Positions 1 to 6,668 are shown, counted from the first letter of the stretch. The stretch: 12,855 nt of DNA from DASYSA01 sp036003885 (GCA_036003885.1 DASYSA010000304.1:1-12855); one strand, 5' to 3'. Notes: generated from the letters alone by a model not told the origin. Program-made: numbers and translations.

Positions 1-2
1 AT

Positions 3-164
3 GGCAACTGCCGGATCGTGCGCGGTTCTGATCGCGATGATGCTGCACGGACAGGCGCTCAACGCCGCCGCGACTTCCACGAAGGCGACAAGCTGGGCGA
101 GGGGGCTCTGAAGGCTCTCATTCGGGCCGCCGTGGCCTTGAACAAGTCTTCAGCCCGCGGCTAG
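3..164 (+). CDS. Possible 3' end of an unidentified gene (partial)
   Basis: The third forward frame is open from the window edge to a TAG at 162-164, giving about 53 residues with no internal start needed. The tail contains an amphipathic stretch (LGEGALKALIRAAVALN) that could be a C-terminal helix. I do not recognise a family. The first forward frame is also open from an ATG at position 1 to a TGA at 109-111 (36 residues, hydrophobic then Ala/Thr-rich), and part of the reverse strand is open too, so the true frame is uncertain. This may equally be non-coding. Confidence 0.2.
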   Translation, partial: GNCRIVRGSDRDDAARTGAQRRRDFHEGDKLGEGALKALIRAAVALNKSSARG

Positions 165-268
165 TCCGCAAGGTCGACCCGCCCCCTTGCACCGACATCA
201 GCTCTTCAGAGTTCAGCCGCGGCCTCTCTTGAGAAGCTTCCCTCCTGGAGCTCCTAATTCTTGCGGTT
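165..268. other. Spacer with no recognised feature
   Basis: I see no gene, RNA or clear signal here. Short open frames on the reverse strand cross it and continue into the palindromic repeat, which argues that they are not real genes. Confidence 0.5.
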
Positions 269-594
269 ATCCGCGAACGTTGAGAGCGACGGGACCGCGG
301 AGCGGTCAAAGAGGGTAGCCCGGGGCAGAGCGCGTTTTTGCGCGTCGCCCCGGGTTAAGAACCACGCGTGAAGTAAAACCCCGGAAGGGGTTGCATAATT
401 TGGTTTCGGAAAAATGCATGTTGGCCGGTTGATCTGAGATATGTCTTGGGATTGAACCTGGCCTATTGGACCCCGCCGGGGTCCACGTTTGATTGTGATC
501 ATCGACCCGGGGCGTCGCGCAAAAAACACGCTCTGCCCCGGGCTATTCTATTTGACCACTCCGCGGTCCTGTCGCCCCTTCAACGTTTTCGGAT
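269..594. repeat. Long imperfect inverted repeat with nested hairpins
   Basis: The left arm (269 to about 355) and the reverse complement of the right arm (505-594) align over nearly 90 bp at roughly 85% identity by eye. Each arm also contains its own hairpin: CCCGGGGC pairs with GCCCCGGG at 319-354 and again at 506-542, around a T-rich loop flanked by GCGCG. The 150-bp centre contains two further palindromes, AACCCCGGAAGGGGTT at 377-392 and a 17-bp one at 468-484 built on GGACCCC/GGGGTCC. No transposase lies inside, and open frames crossing it look like by-products of the GC-rich palindromes. The organisation resembles REP/BIME-like or MITE-like non-autonomous elements known from Acidobacteria and Planctomycetes; that assignment is inference. 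Confidence 0.75.
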
Positions 595-610
595 AGCCCC
601 GAATGTAGAA

Positions 611-700
611 ACTCCAGGGTAAGGCTATGCCTTGCCTAAAATTTTTTTTCGCAGATTTCCAGGACCGCCGGTATGGTGACAGGCATCAATGTTTTCTATT
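611..700 (+). repeat. Dispersed hairpin module, copy A
   Basis: A hairpin with arms GGTAAGGC and GCCTTGCC and a 3-nt loop occupies 618-636. It is followed by an A/T tract and TTTCGCAGA up to about 655. The same order (hairpin, AAAATTTT-type tract, TTTCGCAGA) recurs at 7493-7531. Weaker similarity appears to continue downstream (CCGG, then GACAGG and ATGTT) to about 700, matching 7541-7578. The hairpin with its T tract could also act as a terminator, but no gene clearly ends just upstream. Confidence 0.6.
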
Positions 701-856
701 CTGATCACTGTTCTCTTGCATGCACTGGAAAACTTGTGGGAAGGTACGTCATTGCCAGATTATGTAAAGCCCGGCCGGGGAAATCCGGTCCGGGCATACT
801 GAGCCCGACTGCAGCTGCTGCTCAGCTGAGTTGTTAAACGGCTTCAACAACTAGCA
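701..856 (+). other. Upstream region of the methyltransferase, two hairpins
   Basis: A GC-rich hairpin spans 769-795 (GCCCGG outer arms, CCGG inner arms, one bulged base). A second inverted repeat, AGTTGTT at 829-835 and AACAACT at 846-852, ends four bases before the methyltransferase start codon at 857. I see no convincing Shine-Dalgarno sequence and no strong sigma70 promoter, although TATTCT at about 696-701 is a possible -10 element. Confidence 0.35.
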
Positions 857-1639
857 ATGTCCGATTGGGCTCGCGAGTACTTTGAGCGTGGCTATGCGCA
901 GCGGTGGGGTCTGCCGCCCGTGTCGGATCAGATTCGGTTGGAAGTGAGGGCCCTTTGGGATCAACTCCAGCTCACGCCGAAGTCGCGGGTTATCGACATC
1001 GGTTGTGGACATGGAAGACATGCGCTCGCGTTGGCAGAATGCGGTCCTGCTGTTGTCGGGGTCGACCTCGCCGGCGCGCTCTTGACGCGGGCGCAGGTCC
1101 TTGCGGCCGACCTTGGAGTTCAGACTCATTGGATCCGGGGCGACATGCGACGACTGCCACTTCGATCCAGGTCCTTCAGCGCCGCCGTCCTGATCGACGC
1201 TTTCGGATTCTTCGAGACGGAGGAAGAGAATGAAGCGGTATTGGGTGAGGCCGCGCGCGTGCTGGTCCCTGGCGGGCGCTTTGGGCTGAAGGTCGTAAAC
1301 GGCAGGAGGGTTCTCGCCAGCTTTCGCAAGGCCGATCGTGAAGAGCGCGAAGGAGTCATCGTTACCATCTCGCGGACGCTCGCATTAGAACCGCCACATA
1401 TGACCGAGAGAGTCACCGTGAGCGGGGCGCGCGGTAACGGGGAATACGAACGACACCAGCGCCTCTATAGCGCCGAGGAACTGCGCCACGCCGTTGCGCG
1501 CGCCGGATTCCGCTCTCTGCGAGTGTTCGGAAGTCCCGCCGGCGCGCCGTTCGAACCAGAGGCTTCCCCAGCGATGTTGGTATTCGGCCAGCGCAGCGAT
1601 GCACCGTCCAACAAGCCGCTGACCGTACGTGCCTCGTGA
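857..1639 (+). CDS. Class I SAM-dependent methyltransferase
   Basis: A 260-residue protein expected to transfer a methyl group from S-adenosylmethionine to an unknown acceptor in the cytoplasm. SAM-binding motif I is clear (VIDIGCGHGR, residues 45-54), with the acidic residue that usually binds the ribose hydroxyls at D70 (VVGVDLAG). Further motifs are RGDMRRLPL (94-102) and the motif III region RVLVPGGRFGLKV (134-146). The N-terminal lead, with YFERGYAQRWG, resembles the methyltransferase 11/25 group in which small-molecule or natural-product substrates are common, so the substrate cannot be named. The start is the ATG at 857; no strong ribosome binding site precedes it. The gene stands alone: upstream is repeat DNA and downstream a decayed membrane protein gene. 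The last 20 or so residues look like an unstructured tail. Confidence 0.88.
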   Translation: MSDWAREYFERGYAQRWGLPPVSDQIRLEVRALWDQLQLTPKSRVIDIGCGHGRHALALAECGPAVVGVDLAGALLTRAQVLAADLGVQTHWIRGDMRRLPLRSRSFSAAVLIDAFGFFETEEENEAVLGEAARVLVPGGRFGLKVVNGRRVLASFRKADREEREGVIVTISRTLALEPPHMTERVTVSGARGNGEYERHQRLYSAEELRHAVARAGFRSLRVFGSPAGAPFEPEASPAMLVFGQRSDAPSNKPLTVRAS

Positions 1640-1645
1640 GAATTC

Positions 1646-1870
1646 ATGGACACCATTAGACCGGCAAATCGGGAAGTGGTCAGCCTTGACGCTTGTGGTG
1701 CTGGCAGTATGTACATCACAACCGGCACAATTTGGCTGGTGTCGAACCTTGACTCAGCGATGGTTCTAAGGCTTCAGCCGAGCGAGCCGTACCTGACGAT
1801 CATGGAAACACTTATGCTCCTGATGAATCCGGCTTTGGTTACGCAGGTTTTTCTGTCGGGTGGTGCGTAG
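1646..1870 (+). pseudogene. Frameshifted small membrane protein remnant
   Basis: The frame starting at ATG 1646 gives 74 residues. Its second half (YITTGTIWLVSNLD, then EPYLTIMETLMLLMNPALV) looks like two membrane segments of a small multi-pass protein. Its first 30 residues are not membrane-like, whereas the neighbouring frame from 1647 reads a plausible N-terminal segment (IGKWSALTLVVLAV). Joining the two requires a frameshift near 1710. The protein then stops after the second segment, without the further segments such proteins normally have. From memory the pattern resembles uncharacterised four-helix membrane proteins; I cannot name the family. It begins 6 bp after the methyltransferase stop. 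Confidence 0.45.
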
Positions 1871-1932
1871 GCGCATAGCGAAACCGAAAAAGAAGTCCCA
1901 GGCGAGCGGGGCGGCTGAGGAGACGATTGTGC

Positions 1933-1967
1933 ATCGACGGGGAGTTGTCTTGAAGGGGATCTCCAGT
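1933..1967 (+). repeat. 35-bp dispersed repeat, copy upstream of ridA-like gene
   Basis: This 35-bp stretch matches 7596-7630 at 31 of 35 positions in the same orientation, with TTGTCTTGAAGGG as the longest shared core. Here it ends 24 bp before the start of the RidA-like gene; the other copy ends 33 bp before the GrpB-family gene. The same reading frame is open through both copies (core VLKGI), but three of the four differences change the amino acid, so coding constraint is not evident. In this copy the frame is open from 1827 to a TAA at 1974-1976. Confidence 0.7.
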
Positions 1968-1977
1968 GGAACAATAT

Positions 1978-1984
1978 AAGGAGG
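1978..1984 (+). promoter_or_regulatory. Strong ribosome binding site for the RidA-like gene
   Basis: A perfect AAGGAGG lies 7 nt before the ATG at 1992 and fixes that start. It shows the gene was once well translated even though the coding region is now broken. Confidence 0.8.
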
Positions 1985-1991
1985 CATCATC

Positions 1992-2372
1992 ATGTTGAGA
2001 GCTCGTAATCGGGTCATTGTCCTGGCCAGTCTTGCAGGTGTGATCGTTGGAGTCGTAGTAACTCTCATGTCACAAGGCGGGGCGCCGGCATTGCAGTCCC
2101 GGGACGCTCGGCGAGTGATTCGTCCGGAGAGGTCTCCCAACACGGGACTTCCCTACAGTCCGGGGATTCTTGTCGGTAACACGCTCTACCTGTCCGGCCA
2201 CCTTGGACGCGATCCGGTTACGGCCAAACTGGTTCCCGGCGGAATCGAAGCCGAGACCCTGGTCCAGTCGCTAGCGCTTGACTGCGATCATCTGCAACTC
2301 GATTCGCGCGCCGTTGTTCAGTGCGGCAACGCGAGCGCCGCCGCTTCGCGGCGCAGCAGCCGAGGTCGTTGA
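1992..2372 (+). pseudogene. RidA (YjgF/UK114) family protein, truncated
   Basis: Residues 1-27 form a hydrophobic export or anchor segment (VIVLASLAGVIVGVVVTLM). Residues 49-89 match the beginning of a RidA domain: PNTGLPYSPGILVGNTLYLSG, then DPVTAKLVPGGIEAET. RidA proteins are about 125-130 residues in the domain alone and hydrolyse reactive enamine/imine intermediates as trimers. Here homology stops after EAET, and the last 37 residues to the TGA at 2370-2372 look unrelated. The arginine and glutamate of the active site, which lie in the missing C-terminal two-thirds, are absent, and the expected sequence is not present in another frame nearby. The breakpoint coincides with the 17-bp repeat at 2258-2274. 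The product, if made, should be inactive. Confidence 0.75.
2258..2274 (-). repeat. 17-bp repeat at the RidA breakpoint
   Basis: The reverse complement, CTAGCGACTGGACCAGG, is identical to 7634-7650 just upstream of the GrpB-family gene. It starts exactly where RidA homology ends. Confidence 0.65.
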
Positions 2373-2387
2373 TCGTAGGCCCACAGA

Positions 2388-2639
2388 TCAATCGGCCATT
2401 GCCACGTGCGCGGTTGCGCACCACTCTGATAATGACTCGATCAACACCCGGAACGCGGTCTGCGCGCTGACGCGCCCCTCGACGTACGGTGTCAAGTGCG
2501 TTTCGACTGGCACTCCAGAGATTTCCAGCTCCGGTCGAAGAGCCCGGTCGCGTACAAGTAGGGTTCGTACTGGACGCCACTGCGCCGCCAGCTCCGAACG
2601 CCATACCTCACCCGTGATGTAAAAGAGGACAGGTGCCAA
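2388..2639 (-). CDS. Short unidentified ORF, possibly a gene fragment
   Basis: A reverse-strand frame of 83 residues with a TTG start at 2639 and a TGA stop at 2388-2390. Its composition is protein-like (WRSELAAQWRPVRTLLVRD, then ALRPELEISGVPVETHLTPY) and not the Arg/Pro-rich pattern typical of antisense frames. It has no membrane segment and no motif I recognise. A purine-rich GAGAGGAGG lies about 18 nt upstream, too far for a normal Shine-Dalgarno. It follows the serine hydrolase operon on the same strand, with its start 66 bp after the hydrolase stop, and is convergent with the broken RidA gene. It may be chance or the remnant of a gene lost with the rearrangement next door. Confidence 0.25.
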   Translation of the reverse strand: MAPVLFYITGEVWRSELAAQWRPVRTLLVRDRALRPELEISGVPVETHLTPYVEGRVSAQTAFRVLIESLSEWCATAHVAMAD

Positions 2640-2704
2640 AGAGTAAAATCAACAGCCTCCTCTCTTGTGGGTTCCGACCCGTCGTCGCTGTGTCATGCCC
2701 ACCA

Positions 2705-4216
2705 TCATTGCTTGCGAGTGCCTTCTATCTGACCCATCTTGACGCTCACTGCTCGACCAGAGCTATCGCGTGTGAAAACAACATTCAATCCGGTCGTACT
2801 AAAGAAGGCATTGGCACTTGAGGGATACAGTTCGGTCTTGGGGTAAGAGCCCAACCCTTTGAGCTCGGCGAACAATTGTTCGCCGTCGCGCGAGATTTCG
2901 TAGACAACCGGCTGACCGGATGGTGCCGGCGGCAACGAATAGGTGCCGACCAAGCCGTCCAATTGTGTGGAGGTAAGCGGCACAACTTCGCGCACAGATT
3001 GCGCACGGGCTGGCCACTGATATTCGGCGGCAACGCTCATGATCAATTCACCGATCAGCGCATCGGCCCGATCTGCATTCGCCATGATCACGGCGCCTTT
3101 GCCAATTGCCGGAAACATCACGACCAACGCTCGGAAGCCCCAGATTGACCCTCCATGGAAGAAACTGAGAGCTTGTCCTGTTCCTTGAATGTTCACACCC
3201 AAGCCAAACGGTGGCTTCTGAATGGTGAGCATTTCTGTAGCGATCTTCTTCGAGAGCAGCTTACTCGAACGTCCGCTCCAGGCGTTGGTGATTTCGAGCG
3301 CCCATTTCGCGAGGTCGGTAGGCGTCGTCCAGAGTCCGGCTGCTGCCATCTCCGGCTGAATCGGCCATCTGCCTCTAACCACCACGCCTTCGCCATCGTG
3401 GCCGCTGGCCGCCTCATTGGTACGAACGCCGGGCAGCGGCTGCTCATATGTACTCACGGCCATGCCGACAGGCTCGAGCACCAGTAGTCTCATCAAGTCG
3501 GGAAATGGTCTGCCGGTCACATCCATTAAGAGCTGCTGCATCACGACAGCCCCGCCACCGGAGTACCGCGAGATAGAACCCGGAGTCACATCCACGCGAA
3601 TCGGCGGATTATTGGCTGGTTTCTCGCCGTTCAAGATCTGCAAAAGGGTGGGAATCGGTTCGCCCGACCTGTAACCATCAAAACTGCCCACCGTGAGTCC
3701 TGCGCTGTGACTTAAGATTCTGCGGAGCGTCACCTTTTCCTGAACCTGGAATTCGTTGTCTGGTAGTTTCCAGGACTTGAGGTAGGTGTTTGGATGCTCG
3801 TCGAGTGACAGGCGGCCGGAATCCACCAGGACCAGCGTGGCCGTCGCCGCAACGGCTTTGCTGATTGACTGGGCTTGGAACAGTGTCGATGCCGTCACTG
3901 AATCGGCCTTACCGGCTTCCTTGACGCCAAACCCGCCCGCCCATGCGAGCCGTCCATCATCGATAACGGCGACGCTCACGCCAGGCACGTGGTGCGACGC
4001 CATCCGTTCCGCTATCGTCCAGCGCACCTCAGGCCTGCCCTTAATCGCGACCGGCGGTCGCAACCCATGCAAAACGCGTTCAATACGCGCGTCGTTGACC
4101 TTCTGGGCAAGAGGCTGCTCTCTGACCACGGCGAACGATGTGACGACGCATGCGTTCAAGATCAGGAGTGCTAATTTCTTGGCACTGAGGATCGCGGCTT
4201 TGGCTGTGGAATCCAT
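2705..4216 (-). CDS. Class C beta-lactamase-like serine hydrolase with C-terminal accessory domain
   Basis: A 503-residue protein of the beta-lactamase/penicillin-binding protein fold (Pfam Beta-lactamase; MEROPS S12-like). Family members are beta-lactamases, esterases or D-aminopeptidases. Visible motifs: S117-I-S-K120 (SxxK nucleophile and base), Y218-S-G (second motif; Asn usual in true class C enzymes is Gly here) and H354-G-G (the KTG-equivalent). A hydrophobic stretch at about residues 14-31 suggests a signal peptide or membrane anchor, so it acts outside the cytoplasm. The catalytic domain spans about 60-400; residues 413-500 form a small beta-rich domain starting with LTSTQLDGLVGTYSL, as in many DUF3471-type hydrolases. 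The ATG at 4216 has AAGGAG at 4222-4227, 6 nt upstream. It is the third gene of the blaI-blaR1-type operon, 54 nt after the protease gene. HGG and YSG motifs suggest an esterase or peptidase role rather than clinical beta-lactam resistance, but this is inference. Confidence 0.88.
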   Translation of the reverse strand: MDSTAKAAILSAKKLALLILNACVVTSFAVVREQPLAQKVNDARIERVLHGLRPPVAIKGRPEVRWTIAERMASHHVPGVSVAVIDDGRLAWAGGFGVKEAGKADSVTASTLFQAQSISKAVAATATLVLVDSGRLSLDEHPNTYLKSWKLPDNEFQVQEKVTLRRILSHSAGLTVGSFDGYRSGEPIPTLLQILNGEKPANNPPIRVDVTPGSISRYSGGGAVVMQQLLMDVTGRPFPDLMRLLVLEPVGMAVSTYEQPLPGVRTNEAASGHDGEGVVVRGRWPIQPEMAAAGLWTTPTDLAKWALEITNAWSGRSSKLLSKKIATEMLTIQKPPFGLGVNIQGTGQALSFFHGGSIWGFRALVVMFPAIGKGAVIMANADRADALIGELIMSVAAEYQWPARAQSVREVVPLTSTQLDGLVGTYSLPPAPSGQPVVYEISRDGEQLFAELKGLGSYPKTELYPSSANAFFSTTGLNVVFTRDSSGRAVSVKMGQIEGTRKQ

Positions 4217-4270
4217 ATACGCTCCTTACGATTCAAAATGGCTTTAGTCAGCGGTCTCGGTTATCGCGAG

Positions 4271-6229
4271 CTATCGACGTCGCAAATGGATGTCACCATT
4301 GACCGTCGTCGCTACAAGCGCGAGGCCGCCCCCGCCGATGATGGTGTGAACGATTCTCGGCGCGCCGGGACCACCCGGACGATCGCCAGAAGGAAGTACC
4401 GGAGTGCTGTCGTAAATTGGGAAATCGGCATCGATCGATCCCGTGATTACATTCGCCCTGAACTCCACGCCATCGCCCGGAGCCAAGCGGAGTGCGATGT
4501 CGCCTTCCACCGTTGCCACATTCACATCCGCTCGCACACGGCTGATTTCAATGTCTCCGCGAATCATGCTGCCGGCAAAGCGAACGCCAGCGGGGATCTG
4601 CACCACGAAATCGACACGATCGTCGATCAATTGCGCGCTCGCGGCTCGACGGCCTGGCTGGCACGCGCTCTGGTCTCCCTGTGGAGTCGACACGACGCTG
4701 CAGATCGTGATTCCCGTGTCGCGTTGCACCACGTCGATACGATCGCGGGCCGAATCATCGGTGCGCGCGTCGATCTGGATCAGCCCGTTGTTGCTCGGGA
4801 TCGTCCGAATCGAGCCATACAAGCCACGGACTTCGAGGGTTTCCCCCTCATTAAGAGTCCCAGTCCACTGAAACGAGTGCGCCTGTGACGGTCGCTGTAT
4901 GGCGATGGTGTTGAGTGACCCGACACGTGTCGTCCTGCCAGCTCTGGCTCCGCCAAGCAGTCGCAGCCCGCTGTGCGTGCGGCTGTCTTGCTGATCCTCC
5001 TGCATGTGAATGACGCCAGTTATCGGCCGTTTTGCGGTCGCTATGGAGTCACCCGCGAGGTTGTCGGACCAGCTGCCGGCGACCGCCGGCGGCACTGCGA
5101 CCGATCGGATGGTCGGGAATGCTGAGGCATGCGCGTCGGATGTGCCTGGGACTTGGCGTCGCACGACGGTGGGCGGTCCCAGTTCGACAGCCGTGATAGG
5201 GATCGACATTAGCACTACTGCCGCCATGACTGCGACGCGCCCGCAACGTGTAGGCGATCGCGAGACCTGCGGATCGAGGATCGCCTTCAGTCGTTCCTCC
5301 AACTGCGAGCGGTAGGCCATCGGCAGTCCAACCGATGCTGGGAGCCAGCGGGGTTCCATGGCCCGCGCAATTTCGACCAGGTGGCGCGCGTACTCGGAAC
5401 CCTTGGTACCAGTCGTGAGGACGGCGTCATCGCATGCACGTTCGCGCTCGGCACGGAGGCAGCGGGCCGCTATCCAGACGAGCGGATTGAACCAATAGCC
5501 GGCGCAGACCAACTGCGCGACCGCTTGCGTGAGGGCGTCCCGCCGCCTGACGTGTGCCAGTTCGTGCAGCACGACGATGCGGAGGCGTTCTTGCGGCCAC
5601 GTGCGGGCGTCTCGCGGCAGCACGATCGTCGGGCGCCAGAGCCCGCAGACCACAGGCATGGCTGCCGTCGGTGATTCGACAAACGCGACGCCGCGGATCT
5701 CGAGATCTGTCGCCAGCGTCTGCGCTGTGTCCGTCCAAGATGTTTCGAACTGTGTGGCTAACCGGCGGAGGCGCCATGCGGCGACAAATCCGAGTACTGT
5801 GTAGAGAAGAACGGCAGTCGTGCCGATGATCCACACGGTCGCTACGATTCCCGTATGCGGCAACTGATCGGACTGTGCTGTCGTCAATGGGCTCGCAGGC
5901 GTGACGTGTCGATCGAGAGACATCGGTTCTGATGTCGGCCTACTGATTGCACGTGAATCCCGCGGCTCCGAGGCGATGGCATCCGGTACTGAATGTGTGA
6001 CTACTAAAGCCACAGGTGCGAATGGTGCGGGTGAAGGCAACTGCCACGGCGGCAGCATCACGATCATCAAGGGCACAAGCGCCGCCGCGACAATCGCACA
6101 CGCCCAGAGGAAATGGCGCGTCGACGCGGACGCGCGGCGCAGCAATGCGGTCAGCCCCCAGACGAAGCCGAGCAACAGGCTCGCTCGCACGGTGCAGCCG
6201 ATGAAGAATGGGAGCAGCTCGGTTGTCAC
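4271..6229 (-). CDS. BlaR1-like M56 membrane metalloprotease with DUF4097-like C-terminus
   Basis: A 652-residue membrane-bound zinc protease of MEROPS family M56, which in the bla/mec systems cleaves the partner repressor after sensing a signal. Predicted membrane helices are at about 5-29, 38-60, 127-153 and 330-349. The zinc site HELAH is at 222-226 in the cytoplasmic loop, followed by NPLVW and by ERERACDD (261-268), which supplies the third ligand Glu and conserved Asp. After the fourth helix, an exported region of about 300 residues contains no penicillin-binding SxxK sensor. Instead, residues 455-652 form short beta repeats (GDIEISRVRADVNVATVEG, then GDIALRL, VITGSIDADF, TTVNGDIHLR) typical of the DUF4097/putative adhesin beta-helix. 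Translation starts at GTG 6227-6229, one base after the repressor gene's stop, with AAGGA 7 nt upstream; this implies translational coupling. The ligand is unknown. Confidence 0.88.
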   Translation of the reverse strand: MTTELLPFFIGCTVRASLLLGFVWGLTALLRRASASTRHFLWACAIVAAALVPLMIVMLPPWQLPSPAPFAPVALVVTHSVPDAIASEPRDSRAISRPTSEPMSLDRHVTPASPLTTAQSDQLPHTGIVATVWIIGTTAVLLYTVLGFVAAWRLRRLATQFETSWTDTAQTLATDLEIRGVAFVESPTAAMPVVCGLWRPTIVLPRDARTWPQERLRIVVLHELAHVRRRDALTQAVAQLVCAGYWFNPLVWIAARCLRAERERACDDAVLTTGTKGSEYARHLVEIARAMEPRWLPASVGLPMAYRSQLEERLKAILDPQVSRSPTRCGRVAVMAAVVLMSIPITAVELGPPTVVRRQVPGTSDAHASAFPTIRSVAVPPAVAGSWSDNLAGDSIATAKRPITGVIHMQEDQQDSRTHSGLRLLGGARAGRTTRVGSLNTIAIQRPSQAHSFQWTGTLNEGETLEVRGLYGSIRTIPSNNGLIQIDARTDDSARDRIDVVQRDTGITICSVVSTPQGDQSACQPGRRAASAQLIDDRVDFVVQIPAGVRFAGSMIRGDIEISRVRADVNVATVEGDIALRLAPGDGVEFRANVITGSIDADFPIYDSTPVLPSGDRPGGPGAPRIVHTIIGGGGLALVATTVNGDIHLRRR

Positions 6230-6230
6230 G

Positions 6231-6626
6231 TCACATTCCTTCCTTCCGTGCGCGCTCGATCATCTCCGCGAGACGGTCCCAATCCTCAGCGGACAATTGC
6301 TTCGAGTCTTCATGAAGCAGCGCGACAATTGCCTGGGTTGTCGACCCCTCGAAAAACGTGTTCAGCACGTGGCGGAGCGCAGAACCTTTCGCGCGCTCTC
6401 GCTCGATGACGGGTCTGTAAACGTATCGCGTTCCCTCCTCTTCGTGGCGCACGTGACCCTTGTCCTCGAGGATACGCAGCAGCGTCCGAACGGCCGAGTA
6501 ACTCGGTGCCCGTGGTATGGCTTGGCGAACTTCCGCCGCCGTGGCACTTCCAGCCCGGTAGAGCGCATCTAGGATCTGTCGTTCGCGACGGCTGAGGTCC
6601 GGCTGTGCCAATTTTTTAGCGGACAT
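6231..6626 (-). CDS. BlaI/MecI/CopY-family transcriptional repressor
   Basis: A 131-residue winged-helix repressor (Pfam Penicillinase_R). The DNA-binding domain is residues 12-75: LSRRERQILDALYRAGSATA, then EVRQAIPRAPSYSAVRTLLR (recognition helix region) and GTRYVYRPV (wing). The C-terminal third is the dimerisation segment. VLNTFF at 87-92 lies where staphylococcal BlaI and MecI have the Asn-Phe bond cut by BlaR1/MecR1, so proteolytic inactivation by the next gene's product is plausible. It is the first gene of the operon and overlaps no other; its stop is one base from the protease start. The ATG at 6626 has no Shine-Dalgarno and sits inside an inverted repeat with the promoter just upstream, which points to autorepression and a very short leader. 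Confidence 0.92.
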   Translation of the reverse strand: MSAKKLAQPDLSRRERQILDALYRAGSATAAEVRQAIPRAPSYSAVRTLLRILEDKGHVRHEEEGTRYVYRPVIERERAKGSALRHVLNTFFEGSTTQAIVALLHEDSKQLSAEDWDRLAEMIERARKEGM

Positions 6627-6640
6627 GCCAAAAAATTAGC
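6607..6640. promoter_or_regulatory. Candidate operator: inverted repeat over the repressor start
   Basis: The arms GCCAATTTTTTAGC (6607-6620) and GCCAAAAAATTAGC (6627-6640) are inverted complements at 12 of 14 positions, with a 6-bp spacer. The repeat covers the repressor start codon (6624-6626) and the -10 element. It does not contain the classic TACA-N2-TGTA half-sites of staphylococcal bla operators, but position and symmetry suit a dimeric repressor. Confidence 0.55.
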
Positions 6641-6661
6641 ATTCGGTAAAGTTGTCGTCAA
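6633..6661 (-). promoter_or_regulatory. Sigma70-like promoter of the repressor operon
   Basis: Reading on the reverse strand, TTGACG (6661-6656) and TAATTT (6638-6633) are separated by exactly 17 bp. Transcription would begin a few bases before, or at, the ATG at 6626, giving a leaderless or nearly leaderless message. Confidence 0.55.
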
Positions 6662-6668
6662 GAGATTT

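Noticed and set aside
254..529. A 91-codon reverse-strand frame across the inverted repeat.
   Set aside because: It is made of the palindromic repeat itself and has no protein-like features.
781..856. A possible integron attC site before the methyltransferase (GTTAAAC resembles GTTRRRY).
   Set aside because: No matching RYYYAAC partner, no L'/L'' core pair and no integrase; the other intergenic regions do not share the pattern.
2640..2704. A terminator after the serine hydrolase gene.
   Set aside because: Only a 4-bp GGGT/ACCC stem without a T tract is visible.
4238..6572. Long forward-strand frames (for example 216 and 223 codons) opposite the M56 protease and repressor genes.
   Set aside because: Antisense shadows; the reverse-strand proteins carry clear family motifs and coupled translation.
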